This document shows, piece after piece, positions 62,455-64,000 of a stretch of 64,000 nucleotides of DNA (position 1 is the stretch's first letter; each line of letters opens with the position of its first letter). The stretch is from NCBI GenBank assembly GCA_021234155.1, contig JAJEKV010000006.1:22464773-22528772 (forward strand). The letters run 5' to 3'. Source of the stretch: Isoetes taiwanensis. Lineage: Eukaryota; Streptophyta; Lycopodiopsida; Isoetales; Isoetaceae. The notes under the pieces were generated by a model, which worked only from the letters and a program-made list of their open reading frames with translations, was not told the DNA's origin and did no database searches. A program made the position numbers and the translations under genes.

Positions 62455-64000
62455 GCAGCTGTCGGTTGTAGCCATAACAAGATATTATGGCCATAACGTT
62501 TCCTCTAGCATATTGCTTTCTTTTTGGGACCTCACTTGTAGCGAACAAAATGCCGAGCCAACAAATCCGTCGCCATAAGCGAGTAATGATTCCCAACTCG
62601 TCAGGCAACAAATCAGGAGCCATAGTCAGGTCGCCCGATTACTGCGGTTCTAATGATAGCATGCAACCGTGACATCCGTCTATAGTTCTACGATTCTTTT
62701 GCAACCACCATCTTTATGCGTCAAGTCGCCGCCATTTGTGTTTTTGGCAAAATCACGATGCTCCGTACTTCATAGGCATGTTTTGGCGGCGGATGCTGCA
62801 TTTCAAAAGCAGGCGGCTCTATTCAAGAATGAAGATGCAAGATTTTTCGGAGCTATTTGCGCAAGCTCTTAGGAACCTCGCCCACGAGCTTGGGGCGAAA
62901 TGAAGGTCGGAAGCTACGGAAAATGAAATACACCCAAAATTGCCTGTTCACAGAATCCGACTCATTTGTGAATTGACTCCACATTTAAATCTACACTCCT
63001 GTGCAAATCTAACTCCCTACTCTTGTTTGATACGCCTCCTGCACCTCACATGTTCTATTTAGAAAAGCAGAGACTTGTTAGTTTGTTTTCTTCTTATAGG
63101 AATATGATGCGGGTACATAGCTTGGTATGCAGCTCACCTTGATCACCTCGGCCAAGGATATTAAAGGCGGAATGGCGTCACTCCCTGCCGGGTTGCAAAT
63201 AGGAGAAGGTAACCTGCGTGGCCATGTGGCCGCGAAATTCACCGACACGTCGCGTGCGGCCTCGGAAATAACCCACTCGGCCATTTTTCTGACCATAACT
63301 CCTCGGGAGAGGGGCCGATTTATCTATATATCGAGATGGCCGAAGGCCCCTCCGGGCGTCTAATACGATTACGCCCGGCCACGATCACCTTTACGAGTTG
63401 CTGGCACCGCTTTCGGGTCATACGCGCGAGGCCAACATCGAGCCATCGGAAGGCTACGCAAGAGGATTTCAGCAGCCAGGCCATGCGCAGCAACGGAAAT
63501 CTTGATCCTTCTCGCTTAACGCCGAGGTTTTGCTTCTTGTTCTTTTGTTCTTCCTACTTACCCACAGCTAATACAACGCACGAGTTGCAACCTCTCAGAG
63601 AAAGTTTGGAAGATCCACTATTTGGATGTTGTATTTTATGAACTAAGGCACAATGCTACTATGCTAGTAGGCAACAGTTGATAGTATTACAAACCTTGGG
63701 GCGGGCTCACCTAAGTTGGCAAACCATGGTAGGGGCATGTTCGATTATGCATCACAGTCTTGAATAAAACATGAGAGGCGGACGAGGGTGCTTGTTGAAT
63801 TATGGTCACGAGTCTTAAATAAACATGAAGAAGGCGGACATGGGTTGCTACTAACTTTACATCAAAAAGTGACATATTTCAAACCTCGACACCCATTATT
63901 ATAGCATATTCCAATGTAGAAATGAGCATTGGCTTGAGCTTACGCTTTAACATCTAGTGGGAAATGATATTTGTTTGATGTGGTTACGATTTAAACACAT
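62455..64000. other. No supported gene; GC-richer 3' edge
   Basis: GC content rises between about 63120 and 63480, with open frames on both strands (63127-63363 plus, 63078-63296 minus) that share the same DNA and show no domain I recognise. At 63733-63850 two imperfect 58-bp units (CTTGAATAAAACATG and CTTAAATAAACATG with GGCGGAC) stand in tandem. The composition resembles LTR-retrotransposon DNA, but no terminal repeat or gag/pol motif was found. Confidence 0.3.

Overview
This window looks like land-plant nuclear DNA, probably from a large, transposon-rich genome; a fern or other non-seed plant is possible, but that is only a guess. The evidence is a VQ-motif gene, plant-type ABCA, LRR, eS1 and DEAD-box gene pieces with GT-AG introns, no bacterial-style gene packing, and very dense LINE and DNA-transposon debris. 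Most of the 64 kb is decayed mobile DNA. Only two ordinary protein genes look plausibly intact: a VQ-motif gene (3566-4069) and an unrecognised 233-codon gene (56727-57428) with a possible MAKR/BKI1-like tail.

Layout. 0-6 kb holds low-information DNA, a 36-bp in-frame tandem repeat and the VQ gene with a TATA box. At 6.16-6.42 kb a reverse-oriented LINE 3' end carries a long (GATA)n tail. At 6.8-9.08 kb lies a decayed forward LINE with RT and zinc-knuckle segments. From 11.84 kb a second, GC-rich LINE runs through its endonuclease and the first half of its RT. It stops at 14153 and resumes at 34123 with the YADD half, zinc-knuckle region and 3' tail (to about 35540). The 19,969 bp between are bounded by inverted CACAAGGCCCCCAAAA termini and a TCA/TCA target duplication, so they read as one giant CACTA-like transposon inserted in the LINE.

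Inside that element are a degenerate minus-strand transposase-like region (18.5-21.6 kb), nested 0.5-0.7 kb repeats (22.1-25.2 kb), unidentified ORFs (25.6-27.05 kb), and pieces of three host genes: an LRR protein (28.5-29.2 kb), an ABCA-type ABC transporter with Walker A (29.9-30.4 kb) and ribosomal protein eS1/RPS3A on the minus strand (31.5-32.5 kb). The eS1 piece lies within a second smaller repeat unit (30.48-33.18 kb) that has a relative at 14.74-16.13 kb.

Right of the LINE are a 685-bp fold-back MITE (35682-36366), an inverted duplication of a gene and its flanks (frameshifted copy at 37.7-38.4 kb minus, open copy at 56.7-57.4 kb plus), a 54-nt palindrome, a broken DEAD-box helicase gene of the RH17/DDX31/Dbp7 type with a tandemly doubled exon (40.0-42.96 kb), and a 583-bp L1-like insertion with a 13-bp target duplication (43026-43608). 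Then come dispersed repeats (46-48 kb and 55-56 kb), another reverse LINE 3' end (49.74 kb), a four-fold palindromic repeat (50.8-51.0 kb), a GC hairpin, and a third forward LINE (about 58.4-62.45 kb). No rRNA, tRNA, CRISPR array or operon was found. All identifications were made by eye from translated motifs, without database searches.
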